Assembly (NCBI GenBank): GCA_003952965.2
Contig: RXIC02000016.1
Coordinates: 62,768 to 126,767 of the forward strand
Source: Morella rubra
Taxonomy: Eukaryota > Streptophyta > Magnoliopsida > Fagales > Myricaceae
Direction of reading: 5' to 3'
Length of the DNA stretch: 64,000 bases
Within the stretch, counting starts at the first letter, position 1. Every line of letters starts with the position of its first letter. The notes under the pieces are model-generated. The model did no database searches. It had not been told where the DNA came from and saw only the letters and a program-made list of their open reading frames with translations. Both the position numbers and the translations under genes were made by a program. Below are positions 36,801 to 49,287 of the stretch, piece after piece.

Positions 36801-39800
36801 AAATGAGTTTCTAATATGGTAGTTCTCTTGTGAATCCCGTATCAAATAGTCTATAACAGTCATAAAAGTAATTATTGCTTGCTAGCAATATGCATTCCTG
36901 CTACCTAATGCAGTAGTTTGATGAGCGCAGCTTCCCTTTCATAAGCTATTTCTAATGTTATTATTGGGTTTTTTGTTTTAACTCTGTCAACTGTGCCCTG
37001 TTTCCACAGTATGGCTTCATAGCCTGGCTACTCAGCACCTGTGTTGGGCTCCTGCTTTCTTTCTTAAGGTACAGTCCATACGATTCGATAAGTTAGCTCC
37101 TCTTTTCAAATTCTTCCCACCCTTCTGACATTGTCTTGTGCTTAGAATAAGTTCAAAGTTGATTGCTTATTAGGTCCCTAGAATGGCCTCTTTCAGTTAT
37201 TGGATATTTTGTGTTGCGTATCATGAGAAGAGTGCAGGGATTGCAGCTGAGTTCCCTTCATGCATGATGTTTGACTTACTGTTTAACCAATGAAATTTGT
37301 TTGGTAACGCTATGATAACGGAGAACCGATTTTACGAATGGAAGCTGCCATATTAGTTGGACTACAAAATAGATTTTGTAGACTGTAATTTTGGTAAAAG
37401 ATAATGCAACTGATGAAGATTGATAGCTATGAGGTACACTTCAGTGTCCTTTGTTTTTTAAATTTTCTATTCTTCTTGTTTACGGATTGATTAGGGTTTA
37501 TTTAAGGGATGTGTCACCATAAGATTAGCTAAATTATAGAGCTCCTTCTTGTGCCAGATAGCAGTTTGATTGCCTAATCACCTCATTGTCCTAGCTTAAT
37601 TGTGTCATTGCCTGAAAGCACGATATCTAATATGTGTTTAACAAGTTGATTGACTAGACTACAATGAATGTGGTTATTGAACTTAGATCACACGGAGAAA
37701 ATGAAAAAGAAAAGCAATATGTTTATCGAGAAAAATTTTTATTCGATTTCTTTCTCATATTCATTATATCCATCAAAGTGTAATTTACATTTATTTTGGT
37801 TCCTTTTTATTTCTATTGTGGTTGTTGCATTAGCTGAATACCCTGTTATGCTTTGATATGTGTTTGTTTTGCAGCAAATCATCAGTTCTTCTTGGGTTGT
37901 CTTTGACTTTTCCACTTATGGTCGCTTGCCTTTCTGTTGCCTTTCCTATATGGATCCGTAATGGTTACCAGTTTTGGGTTCCTCGAGTACAATGTGCTGA
38001 TCATACTGGAAATCATCATACATCTGGTGGGACAAAGGAGGTTCGATCTTTGTCTCTTGCCATCCTACTGTATTTTAACCAAAATATTATTTATAATGTA
38101 TGTGGAGGTGTGAGAATATCTTGATTTGTGTTCTAGGATGAAATCTCATGGATATAAACGTGCATTGTGGGCTGTGGCTACTGGTTGCATTGCTATGTAG
38201 TTATTTATCAGTTGGTGGAATTTTTGCTATTGGTCATAGTTAGTATTTTTTTATATTTCATTGCTTGCTGTGTTTGTTTTCTTACTTGTCCTTTGGTGTT
38301 GTCTACATTTGTATTACAAGAGATACGGTTGATTCTATCATTTATTTAAACATATGCACCAAGTGTATGTTTGTGGCTAATGTAGATAGGATCTAGTTTT
38401 ATTCAATCGGGGTTCATCTCTTTTATTCACTCCAAATATAAAGGTCAAGTTTGGGATCTTTCTTTCTCGGAATACTGCGGGTATGTATATTTTGCTTTTT
38501 TTGCCACCCTGTGTTCTGCTTCTTCTACTCATTGCTTTCTTGCCATTTTTGGACTTGCTTCATTTTTTCCATTGCTGGTTTTAACTTGTATAGTATTTTA
38601 TCTGATGATTTAGGGAGCGGCAAATCTTTATTTAGAGAAAGCCCTTTTGCACTTTTCTTAAGTTTATTTGTGTTTTCCTCTTTACTACTTTTCTAACTTT
38701 TAGCCCTTTCTTTCTTATTCCTTCTTTCTTTCCTGCTATTGAGGAATCTCCTTGCTTCGGTTTTCTTTTCTGTTCTAACTTCTCTTAGTAATTTGTAAAT
38801 TTTGTTAGGTTTTTGCTAGTGAGCTGTAATACTATCTAAGGCCATTTTTGGACTTGCTTCATTTTTTCCATTGCTGGTTTTAACTTGTATAGTATTTTAT
38901 CTGATGATTTAGGGAGCGGCAAATCTTTATTTAGAGAAAGCCCTTTTGCACTTTTCTTAAGTTTATTTGTGTTTTCCTCTTTACTACTTTTCTAACTTTT
39001 AGCCCTTTCTTTCTTATTCCTTCTTTCTTTCCTGCTATTGAGGAATCTCCTTGCTTCGGTTTTCTTTTCTGTTCTAACTTCTCTTAGTAAAAATTTTGTT
39101 AGGTTTTTGCATGAGCTGTAACTATCTAAGGAAACAGCATTTGGGAGTCTATGGTCTGAGAGATTTGACACTTCTAGTCTAATCATTTCCACTTTTGCTT
39201 CTTGTCTACCTGGTGTTTGTTTTATAACATCTGGCTTTCCTTTCTCAGTAAATATCGTTCTCTTTCAGGGAGTTGTTCTTGTCATTTGTATATCAGTATT
39301 TGCTGGATCTGTATTAGCTCTAGGTGCGATGGTATCTGCAAAGCCTTTAGATGATTTACAATACAAGGGATGGACTGGAGAGCCGAAAAGCTTTACCTCT
39401 CCTTATGCATCATCAGTGTACCTTGGCTGGGCTATGGCATCTGCAATTGCTTTAGTAGTTACTGGCGTGCTTCCGATTGTGTCATGGTTTGCAACATATC
39501 GCTTTTCTCTTTCTTCTGCCGTCTGTGTTGGGATATTTTCAGGTAGTTTATCTCAATTTGCTTTGGTTTTGAGTCTGTACTCCACTGGGTTGAAGTAACA
39601 TGTTAATCTACCATATTCTTTCCTCTACAATTCTTTTGTAGTTGTTCTCGTGGCATTTTGTGGTGCATCCTATTTAGAAGTCGTTAAATCTAGGGATGAC
39701 CAGGTTCCAACGAAGGGTGATTTCCTGGCTGCTTTACTTCCTTTGGTTTGTATTCCAGCTGTTCTGTCACTCTGCTCTGGTTTACATAAATGGTGAGCAA

Positions 39801-42800
39801 CTCCTGGTGATGCTAGTTTAGAACCTTAGCTGTATTATCCAAATTAAACTAGCACAAAGCTCGGTCATTGACAGTAATAGGTGCTCATATTTGCAGGAAA
39901 GATGATGACTGGAGACTTTCTCGGGGTGTATATGTATTTGTTGGCATTGGTCTTCTCCTCCTGCTTGGCGCAATATCAGCTGTCATAGTTGTCATCAAAC
40001 CTTGGACTGTGAGGATTCCTTTGCTGTTTGCACTTCATTTTAGCTTTTAGCTGCAGTGAACCTGTCTAACTTGGCACTTTTTTTTCTCTTAATCGGAGAC
40101 AGATTGGTGTAGCATTTCTTTTGGTTCTTCTCATGATGGTACTAGCTATTGGTGCTATCCACCACTGGGCTTCAAACAATTTTTATTTGACCCGAACACA
40201 GACATTCTTTGTTTGCTTCCTCTCTTTTCTTTTGGCTCTGGCAGCGTTTGTCGTTGGATGGCTTGAAGGTGAAAATGGAATCCATTTCTGCCGTATTTTA
40301 TTTTGCTAACTCCATATGTATGTAGTTCTCTGGCATAAGTCATCACTGTGCTGTTTATGACATTATTTTTTTCACCTTTGCTGTTCAGATAAGCCATTTG
40401 TTGGAGCATCTGTCGGTTATTTTTCATTTCTGTTTCTTCTTGCTGGAAGAGCATTGACTGTGAGTTATATTGGTTTATCGTCATCCAGACTGTGAATCTT
40501 TCTTTTTGTACTTAATCTTGTCTTATTTGTGGTTGTTGTGCCTCATCTTCATTTGCATTATAGTGGAACCCTTTTTTTTGCAGGTGCTTCTTTCACCTCC
40601 AATTGTAGTTTATTCTCCACGAGTACTGCCTGTATATGTGTATGATGCTCACGCTGATTGCGGAAAGAATGTTAGGTTTGTCAAATGTCCTCTTTATTTC
40701 TTATCTCACTTGTCCTTATCAAAAAAAAAAATTTATTATCTCATTTGCCAGCACATTTCTAAATCTTAGCTTAAAATGCTTTATATTTGCTGATAACATG
40801 GGATGCACTGTGGGACTGGATAACTTATTCATACTAATGCCTGTGAAATTAATTGCTTGACAGTGCTGCATTTCTTGTGCTTTATGCAATTGCGTTGGCA
40901 ACTGAGGGCTGGGGGGTTGTTGCCAGTTTGAAAATTTATCCACCGTTTGCTGGTGCTGCTGTATCAGCAATTACTCTTGTTGTAGCCTTTGGATTTGCTG
41001 TCTCTCGTCCATGCCTGTCTCTTAAGGTTTGTGCTACAACAACCAGTTTTTTGATGTTTGACATGGCCTCAACTTTGAGTGGATCCACAGCGATCTTTTG
41101 TCATGATAGCATCAATGGTGTTTTTGAGATGGTTAGATAGAAAAAAGAATTGTGCTCAGTCCCATGTCCCTCTTCACTGTTTGCTTCCGTCTAAGATCTT
41201 ATCTGCATCAATCTCCAGATGATGGAAGACTCCGTGCATTTCCTCAGCAAGGAAACCGTTGTCCAAGCAATTGCTCGATCTGCAACAAAGGTGTGTTTGG
41301 TTTTTTCACAAATAGCCTTTTGAACGCATCTCTAAGTTCCTAGATGATTACTCAAGGCATCCCTATTTTAATTTTGTTTTTGGTGCTGGAAAGAAAAAAG
41401 AAGAGGGAGGGGGGGTTAGAGGGGATATCACTGTGACAAGGGATTTATAATATCTGAAGTGTAGCCTTGTTATCTAGTACCTTATCTTGTTGACTCAGCT
41501 TAACAACTTGATTTCTATAAGCTTTGTTGGATCTGTTGTTACCACAGTTGCTGATCCGTACCTACTGCTTTCTTTGGTTGTGTGTGTGCATGACAACTTA
41601 AAACACATACGTAAAAAGGTATGAACAGTTTGCTGTTTCTTTGAACTTCTAGTTAGGTGGTGCTTTAGCGGGTCTTTATTCTTCCCTTTATTTTGTGTGT
41701 TTGGTTTTGTTCTTATTTTTGCCTTCATATATGGTATGTTAGTGCCCACTCATTTATTTGGTTGGATATTACATCTTTTGTGTTTCATAAATCAGGAATG
41801 CTTGCTGGAGGAAAGTGTTTTTGCCTTTTTATTTCATTCAGTGAGGGTTTTTCTTTTAATTTGACTAATTCAAGGTGGTGTCTAAGTTGGATTTATTTGG
41901 CTTGCAGACTAGAAATGCATTATCTGGAACTTATTCAGCTCCACAGAGATCTGCCAGTTCGGCAGCTCTTTTGGTAGGAGACCCTACCATTTCTCGTGAC
42001 AGGGCAGGAAATTTTGTGCTTCCCAGGGCTGATGTCATGAAACTAAGAGATCGTTTAAGAAATGAAGAATTAGTTGCTGGATCATTCTTCTGCAGAATCA
42101 GATATGGAAGAATGTTCCACCGTGAACCTGCTAATGATGTGGATCACAGAAGAGAAATGTGTGCTCATGCACGTATTTTGGCTTTGGAAGAGGCAATCGA
42201 TACTGAGTGGGTGTACATGTGGGATAAGTTTGGTGGTTATTTACTTCTTTTGCTTGGTTTGACGGCCAAGGCAGAGCGAGTGCAGGTAAACACCCCCCCC
42301 CCCAAAGAAAAAGAAAAAAGAAAAAAAGAATTTTAAGTGCTTGCCATGTGAAGATGTGCTTGGTTGCTGAGAATGAATGATACCCATTGTTTTTGTGTTC
42401 TTGTAGGATGAGGTTCGCTTGAGACTCTTTCTTGATAGCATAGGGTTTTCAGACCTAAGCGCCAAGAAAATTAAAAAATGGATGCCGGAGGACCGTAGGC
42501 AGTTTGAGATTATTCAAGAGAGGTAGGTACTTGTAGGAAATAAAATTTTGCCTCTGACGCATATTCAGTCTTCTATTTTACGAAGCAGTGGATTCTTATG
42601 TTTGTAGTATTTCTGAACCTCCATTGACATGGCTTTGCAGTTATATAAGAGAAAAGGAGATGGAAGAAGAAATTCTAATGCAGAGACGTGAAGAGGAGGG
42701 AAGAGGTAAAGAAAGAAGGAAGGCTCTTCTGGAGAAAGAAGAACGTAAATGGAAGGAGATAGAAGCTTCACTTATTTCCTCAATACCTAATGCTGGCAGC

Positions 42801-45800
42801 AGAGAGGCAGCAGCTATGGCAGCTGCAGTGCGTGCAGTTGGAGGTGATGCTGTTCTTGATGATTCTTTTGCACGAGAGAGGGTTTCAAATATTGCACGAA
42901 GAATACGCACAACTCAATTAGCTCGTCGAGCACTTCAGGTTGAGTTCTCTAGTCATAATTTGGTTTTTGGTCTGCTTATCAAACATTGAGAAATACTCTC
43001 AAGTAAAACAAAAAAGTTATGATGTCCTTGTCTCTAAGCACAATAATATTAAGGACACTCGTTCTTTGGAATCTTGTCAAATTGCCAAGTATATAGATCT
43101 GTATATCATTCTTCTCCCCCCCCCCCCTCTTCTGATGTTTTCTACATTTTCCTTCCAAATTTTTTTCCCAAGCCATATCACTGTTTCCGCCATGGGAAGG
43201 TGATGTACCTCCCTGCGTTATTGGTACATCTTTTCTCCATCATAAAGTATCTCTTCTTGGGGTGAAAATAAAATCTCTGGGTAAGTGGTCATAAACCTTA
43301 AGGTCTCTCTACACCATTACAGTTGCTTAATCTTACTCTGTACTATAATCTATTTGCTGCTTACTCTGTACTATAATCAATTTGAACCTGCTTGATTTCT
43401 GTTAGTCAATGCAAAGACATGGCCTTTTAGTATATACTGGACCAGACTGACTGAACCTAGTGTACGTCACTGTCATTGGCAGACGGGGGTTGCGGGTGCT
43501 GTATGTGTTCTTGATGATGAACCTACTGCAAGTGGTAGAAACTGTGGCCAGCTTGATCCCAGTGTATGTCAAAGTCAAAAGGTTAGTTTTTCCATTGCAG
43601 TGATGATCCAACCCCAGTCAGGGCCAGTTTGTCTTTTAGGCACTGAATTTCAGAAAAAGGTATGTTGGGAAATTCTGGTGGCTGGTTGTGAGCAAGGTAT
43701 TGAGGCTGGACAAGTTGGGCTTAGATTGATAACTAAAGGTGATAGACAGACAACTGTCGCAAAGGAGTGGAGTATCAGTGCCACATGTATTGCCGATGGA
43801 AGGTTTGAGCTTTTTCTTTATTACTTTATCACAATTCTGCAATATTGTGGTGCATGTGCTTTGGTTCTCTTTCATGGAACTTATTCTGTTCTTATTTGTT
43901 TCCCATTATGTTTTGCCTTTGTCATTGCATCATCATGCTGTTACCCTCAGTACTTTAACTATAATTCACCTTCACCTGTGTTTCACAAATGTTTTGCAGG
44001 TGGCATATTGTGACAATGACAATCGATGCTGATTTAGGCGAGGCAACTTGCTTTCTGGATGGTGGTTTTGATGAATGCCAGACTGGGTTACCATTGCATG
44101 TGGGTAATAGCATTTGGGAGCAGGGGACAGACGTTTGGGTTGGTGTTAGACCACCCATAGATATGGATGCATTTGGGAGATCAGATAGTGAAGGAGTTGA
44201 GTCCAAGATGCATATAATGGATGTTTTCCTCTGGGGAAGGTGCTTAACTGAAGATGAGATTGCTGCTCTTCACGCTGCTATTGGATCAGCTGATTGCAGT
44301 GCTATCGATTTTCCAGAAGATAATTGGCAGTGGGCAGATTCACCCTCTAGAGTACGTGCCTTGCAATGTTTTATTTTCATATCCTTGTACTTTTGCAAAA
44401 AGTTTACAAAAAGGCAGAAGATAATACTTAATGTTTTGGCTAAGTGTGTTAACTAGTTCTGCTCAATGTGCTTTGTCTAGATTGATGGTTGGGATAGTGA
44501 TCCTGCGGATGTAGATCTATATGATAGGGATGATGTAGATTGGGATGGACAATATTCAAGTGGGAGAAAAAGGAGGTCAGAGCGGGATGCAGTTGTGGTC
44601 GACGTGGATTCTTTTGCCAGGAGGTTTAGGAAACCTAGGATGGAAACACAAGAAGAAATCAATCAACGGATGCTTTCTGTGGAACTGGCTGTCAAAGAAG
44701 CCCTCTGTGCAAGGGGTGAAAAACATTTTACTGATCATGAGTTTCCTCCAAGTGATCAATCATTGTTTGTGGATACCAAAAATCCCCCTGCAAAGTTGCA
44801 GGTTTGTTTTCCCGACTTACTGATTGCCCTTAGATGCATTTATTTTTCCTATTGCTCCAGCATTATTGGTCTTGCAACATAGGTTGTTTCTAAGTGGATG
44901 ACACCTGCGGAAATTGTGGAAGAGAGCCGTCTGGCCTCCGGTCCATGCTTGTTTTCTGGGGCAGCAAATCCTTCAGACGTTTGCCAGGTTTGGTCCCTTT
45001 TTTGCAACATGTTGCATAAAGCTTGTAGTCTGGATCACGGACATTTTGTCGTAGTTATATCTCTTGAAGGATTCAGTAATGCCTTGCCTTGCTTTAATGA
45101 GTTGCTTAGCCGTTTACTCAACAGGGTCGATTGGGTGATTGTTGGTTTTTGAGTGCTGTAGCTGTGTTAACGGAAGTTTCAAGAATATCAGAAGTGATTA
45201 TTACTCCAGAGTATAATGAGGAAGGAATTTACACAGTCCGCTTCTGTATCCAGGTAATGGCACTTACGATGGGTTTTATTTTTCTCTTTTTCTTCCTTTT
45301 TTGTGTAGAAAGAAGAAAGGTGAGGAGGGGTTTGGATTGAACATTTTCCATGCCTTAGTTGGATTGGAATCCTTGGAGTGAGTTTTATAGATGGTTAGCT
45401 TGCAATTTATAATGGAGAAAAGTAATGACTGTTTTTGACTTTTTTCTTAACTTTCTGCTGCTATAATATGGAGTTTCTGTCTGTTTACAGCACCAAAAGT
45501 CCTCAAAGTAGTTGGAAAACTTATATTCAGCCTTTCCTTTCGAGAGCCTTTTTTTGTTAAGTTCCTCCTGCAGTTTCGGGGCAAGATGAGAAAGTTCCAC
45601 ATCTGCCATTTCTCAAGTCATGACAACTTTTTCTCATGAATTGGATTATTGATTGTCACATTATGTCTTGCAATGATGATACTGAAGTTTGTCAAAAGAA
45701 TTCCGTGTTGGTCATTGTTGGATTAGTATGCTGATGGTGCATAATAGTGTCTTTTTTGTTTTTTAAAGGGTGAGTGGGTCCCAGTTGTTGTTGATGATTG

Positions 45801-47252
45801 GATTCCATGTGAAGCTCCTGGTAAACCAGCGTTTGCTACCAGTAGGAAGGGTAATGAGCTCTGGGTCTCTATTTTGGAGAAGGCATATGCCAAATTGCAT
45901 GGCTCTTTTGAGGCACTAGAAGGCGGGCTTGTTCAGGATGCTCTTGTGGACCTCACTGGAGGTGCTGGTGAGGAAATTGACATGAGGAGTGCCCAGGCCC
46001 AGATTGATCTTGCAAGTGGTAGATTGTGGTCTCAATTGTTGCGATTTAAAAAGGAGGGATTCCTGCTTGGTGCTGGGAGTCCTTCAGGTTCAGATGTGCA
46101 CATTTCTTCCAGTGGCATTGTGCAAGGGCATGCTTACTCTTTATTGCAGGTATATTTGGATGCTACTTATCTAATCTATTAATCATATCTGACTCCAGGA
46201 CTTTGATGAAGGTGATACTTTTCTCTATTTGACTATCATTTAGGTGAGAGAAGTTGATGGCCACAAACTTGTTCAAATTAGAAATCCTTGGGCTAATGAA
46301 GTTGAGTGGAATGGACCTTGGTCTGACTCATCACCTGAATGGACTGATAGGATGAAGCACAAGCTGAAGCACATTCCCCAGGTACTTATTCTTTCTGCTG
46401 CCCTATATTATATGAGAGGATTCTACTGTCTTTTCTATGTCAATTATTTTTCTATTTCTTGAAGAAATGTTTGGCAGTTGTATAAACAATTTTTTATTTC
46501 ATATTATTGTATCATATCGTGTGCGATGATCAGAAATTTTGAACGTACTTATATCTGTTACCTTTAGAGAAGTCTAATTGCTAATTCCCTGAATCTGAAC
46601 TTCTTGAACAGTCAAGAGATGGTATATTCTGGATGTCTTGGCAAGATTTTCAGATTCATTTCCGGTCTATATATGTTTGTCGTATCTACCCCTCAGAGAT
46701 GCGCTATTCTGTTCATGGCCAATGGCGTGGTTACAGTGCGGGTGGCTGCCAAGATTATGAAACATGGCATCAAAATCCACAGTTCCGATTGAGAGCAACG
46801 GGATCAGATGCATCACTTCCATTCCATGTGTTCATAACCTTAACTCAAGTAAGCTGTAATGAACCTTCTGTCAATTTTTCATTCACAGGAAGACACATGG
46901 TTTTCACTGGATGTTTTCCAACTTCTCTGACAATTTTGGTATTCAGGGTGTGGGATTCTCAAGAACCGCTGCTGGTTTCAGAAATTATCAATCTAGCCAT
47001 GATTCAATGATGTTCTACATTGGGATGAGGATACTCAAAACCCGTGGCCGTCGTGCTGCTTACAATATATATCTACACGAATCAGTTGGTGGGACAGATT
47101 ATGTCAATTCTAGGGAAATATCGTGTGAAATGGTTCTAGACCCTGATCCAAAGGGTTACACAATAGTGCCTACTACCATACACCCTGGGGAAGAAGCACC
47201 ATTTGTACTTTCTGTTTTTACGAAAGCATCAATAACCCTGGAAGCTTTATAG
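27883..47252 (+). CDS. DEK1: DEK1 phytocalpain (membrane-anchored calpain), 2162 aa
   Basis: Plant-specific calpain controlling epidermal/aleurone identity and growth. Thirty coding exons: 27883-28007, 30916-31166, 32513-32695, 32863-32998, 34688-34818, 34930-35044, 35132-36161, 36344-36454, 37010-37068, 37875-38040, 39269-39542, 39642-39792, 39897-40008, 40103-40268, 40389-40459, 40584-40675, 40864-41026, 41219-41290, 41908-42285, 42407-42522, 42641-42938, 43483-43802, 44000-44351, 44481-44801, 44883-44987, 45125-45253, 45769-46149, 46244-46381, 46612-46848, 46947-47252. The frame closes throughout and the length matches DEK1 proteins. Order: membrane domain (about 1-310 and 640-1080) split by a Ser-rich loop in exon 7; charged helix near 1300-1345; LG3-like domain (about 1400-1620); calpain core from about 1700 with Cys1772 ([11 protein letters not shown]), His1930 (GHAYSLLQ), Asn1950 (IRNPW); C2-like domain. 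Exons 3 and 4 occur again at 33643-33825 and 33993-34128, beyond the N gap; only one copy fits the frame. Intron 4 is GC-AG. Confidence 0.97.
29813..29848. repeat. 12-bp perfect inverted repeat next to a T run
   Basis: AAATTTGATGCC (29813-29824) is perfectly inverted at 29837-29848 across a 12-base loop. A T run ends a few bases upstream. It lies in DEK1 intron 1. The T run with the nearby sequence resembles the tail of a reverse-oriented retroposon, but no target-site duplication was found. Confidence 0.6.
32399..33072. repeat. Duplicated segment, left copy (ends at N gap)
   Basis: This 674-base segment contains DEK1 exons 3 and 4 with flanking intron sequence and recurs after the gap at 33529-34203. 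The only difference I see is one missing C near the right end (GGAGTTC versus GGAGCTTC), a few bases before the Ns. Most likely the two copies are overlapping contig ends that were not merged. Confidence 0.9.
33073..33528. other. Assembly gap (456 Ns)
   Basis: A run of undetermined bases inside the DEK1 gene. It lies exactly between the two copies of a 674-base segment, so it marks a scaffold join, not missing genomic content. Confidence 0.99.
33529..34203. repeat. Duplicated segment, right copy, with second DEK1 exons 3 and 4
   Basis: Repeats 32399-33072 at an offset of 1130 bases. It carries copies of exon 3 (33643-33825) and exon 4 (33993-34128) with identical splice sites. Together these exons are 319 nt, which is not a multiple of three, so a transcript with both pairs would be frameshifted. 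The right copy continues into the rest of the gene and is probably the better one to keep. Confidence 0.9.
34218..34411 (-). mobile_element. 5'-truncated LINE-like fragment in DEK1 intron 4
   Basis: The insert is flanked by a target-site duplication: ACTGCGTATTGGGTTAT at 34202-34218 and ACTGCGTATTGGTTAT at 34412-34427, differing by one G. On the minus strand it ends with a TTTATTAG/AATAAAGTTT-like 3' end, TTATCAAAAAAA and an A-rich tail, as plant L1-type LINE 3' ends do. At about 190 bp it is far too short for an element with coding capacity. Confidence 0.65.
38542..39130. repeat. Tandem duplication of ~299 bp in DEK1 intron 10
   Basis: Copy 1 is 38542-38840 (299 bp) and copy 2 is 38841-39130 (290 bp). 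By eye they differ only by small deletions in the last 60 bases of copy 2 (5, 2 and 2 bases in total) and by no substitutions. It does not touch an exon. Either a very recent duplication or an assembly/gap-filling artefact would explain indel-only differences. Confidence 0.85.
43331..43386. repeat. Short direct repeat in DEK1 intron 21
   Basis: CTTACTCTGTACTATAATC occurs twice with a period of about 29-30 bases. It is a minor intronic duplication with no evident function. Confidence 0.7.
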
Positions 47253-49287
47253 TATGCAGGATGGCTCTTCTATTGATTTTGTACAATGGGCTGAGAGCAT
47301 GTTTGCAGAATTTTTGAATTGCTTGGGTCGTGCATGGATCATTAACTCCTGCGGGCAGGTTTTGTTGTACATCAGTACACAGAATCACAAGGTATTTTTC
47401 TGTCTCTCATTCCCCATTGTCTTCTTATTCTCCCACAGGAGATAGGTGCTTCTCGAAAGAATCCAGCGAATTCTTTTTTCTTTGATCATTTACATGCTAT
47501 AGCATATCCAATTCTTAGTTGATGACAAACGGAGGTTTCCTAGGAATTACGCACCTTCATTCAGCTGTAACTGGTGCTGTTACCAAAACTGGACTTGAGA
47601 TTTTGGTCTTTTGCAGGTTATATTGATGTGATTTTCTGCTATGAGGATGGCCTATTGGAGTTGTGCGTTTCGGATCTTCATTCTTTCTGCAAGCTCGAAG
47701 CTTTGGAAAAATATTTAATTTCTGAATGAGCTGCCATGCTATTGTCTAGACAAGAGGAATGGTTAAAAAGAAATGGTGTCTCATGATAATCTGGTGGCTT
47801 CCGCAGCCTGGCTCTGTTGGGTTACGTACTTGTGCATGGCGATGGTTGGAAAGGGTTTTCGGGTTCTTCTCTTCTGTACATAATAGTGGGTACTGCAAGG
47901 GATATAGGTGTGATGATGTAAATGAGGCCCGAAAAAAAGAAAGTTGAAAAGAAATAGGGAAATAATTAGTAATGCGTAGTTGAAGGGGGAATATAGGAAA
48001 GCATTGTAGCTGGGAAAGGGTTTATATTTTCAGCTGCAGTTTTGAAAGTTCGTTGTAATCCCAAAAGAATTGTATAAATGTTAGTTGTTGCAATATAATC
48101 CCCATTTCCAATTGTTTGTAATCCAGTTGATTTTCACCTCTTCTCCCCTAAAGTTTTCCGATTGGTAAGGATAATTGATGCTTAAATGTTTCAATTTATT
48201 GGCTTAATTACTGATACAGTAGCTATAGTATTTATTTTTAGCAAATCAGCTGGTGAGATATAACTTTGAATGGACTGGTTTTGTAGTTCATTTTTTAAAT
48301 ATAGGTCTTTTCATCTACTAAAAATCAGTCCATCAACAGAAATAAAGTTCGAAATAAGTTATTCAATTCTAAAAATAGACATCTCATCTTGAATCCATTT
48401 TGGTTTTCTATTGGTTGACTAGCATTTATAGTTTTAGTTAATTCCTTGTTCTTGTAGGGGAAGAACATAGAAAATCCGTTAAGCTCTTGTTCGGGAAAAT
48501 AAATACAATTACTACCTTAGAATAATACAAATATCGATACATACATTATAACAAAATGATACCAATAAATATCTAGCTAAAATAATCAAATTCTTGGCTC
48601 AGAAAGTAAAGATATCATTTTAACAACTTGCTGAGAAAAGAAACATCTATTAACACTCAACTCCAGTGACTAAAAATGTCAATTACTCCCTTGTCAATTT
48701 CTTAGAAGAAAGAAAAAAAGAAATATTGCTTACTACCTTTAAGGAAAAACGAATGCTCAAAAAATAAATATAAAAATAAAAATATATCTGTTAATACCTT
48801 GTTCAGAAAATAGAAAATGTTAATTCCCTAGACTCCCCTGTTGCCGAAGAGGGAGAAGTGAAAAGCAAAAACTCAATTCCATTTCAGAAGGCGGTACCAG
48901 ATTCTGTGACAACCCTTTTTCCATTTTGAGTGGCAAGGAATCCAGCGGGGGTATAACTCAGTCCAAAATCTAAGCCAGATGCAAACGTGTCCGTGCATAT
49001 GCAATGCAACTTCTGAGAGTGAAACGACATAAAAGCAAAACGCAAAGCATGATTAAGAAGTAGACAAAAGCATCAAGGGGGTAGCGAGGAAGAAAATTAT
49101 TTCCAAGAAGTTAAATTGGCAGAGCAATTTCTACAGAAACAAACAATACAAGGGAGACACAGAGAGACCCGTTTCACAGAATTAATTTTCTTTCTTTTCC
49201 TTTTCCTTTTTCTCCTCTCCTCCACTTCTCACTAAAAGAAAAAAAAAATCAAGTTTCCTTGCCTGCCTCCTTATTTGTTGAAATCTC
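47253..49287. other. DEK1 3' UTR and DEK1-DUF1639 intergenic region
   Basis: The DEK1 3' UTR probably runs to about 48.1 kb, where T-rich and AATATAA-like sequences occur. The 48.15-48.9 kb stretch is A-rich and contains a degenerate tandem repeat. The 3' UTR of the minus-strand DUF1639 gene ends in the right part. The two genes are convergent. No other gene is recognised. Confidence 0.5.
48485..48835. repeat. Degenerate A-rich tandem repeat
   Basis: At least five diverged copies of a unit of roughly 35-70 bases share a pattern like CTTGTTCAGAAAATA, a short A/T spacer, and (T)TAATACC or TTAACA. Examples begin near 48486 (CTCTTGTTCGGGAAAATAAA), 48593, 48627, 48750 and 48802 (CCTTGTTCAGAAAATAGAAA). 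Copies are 60-80 percent similar by eye, so the array is old or imperfectly homogenised. Confidence 0.5.
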
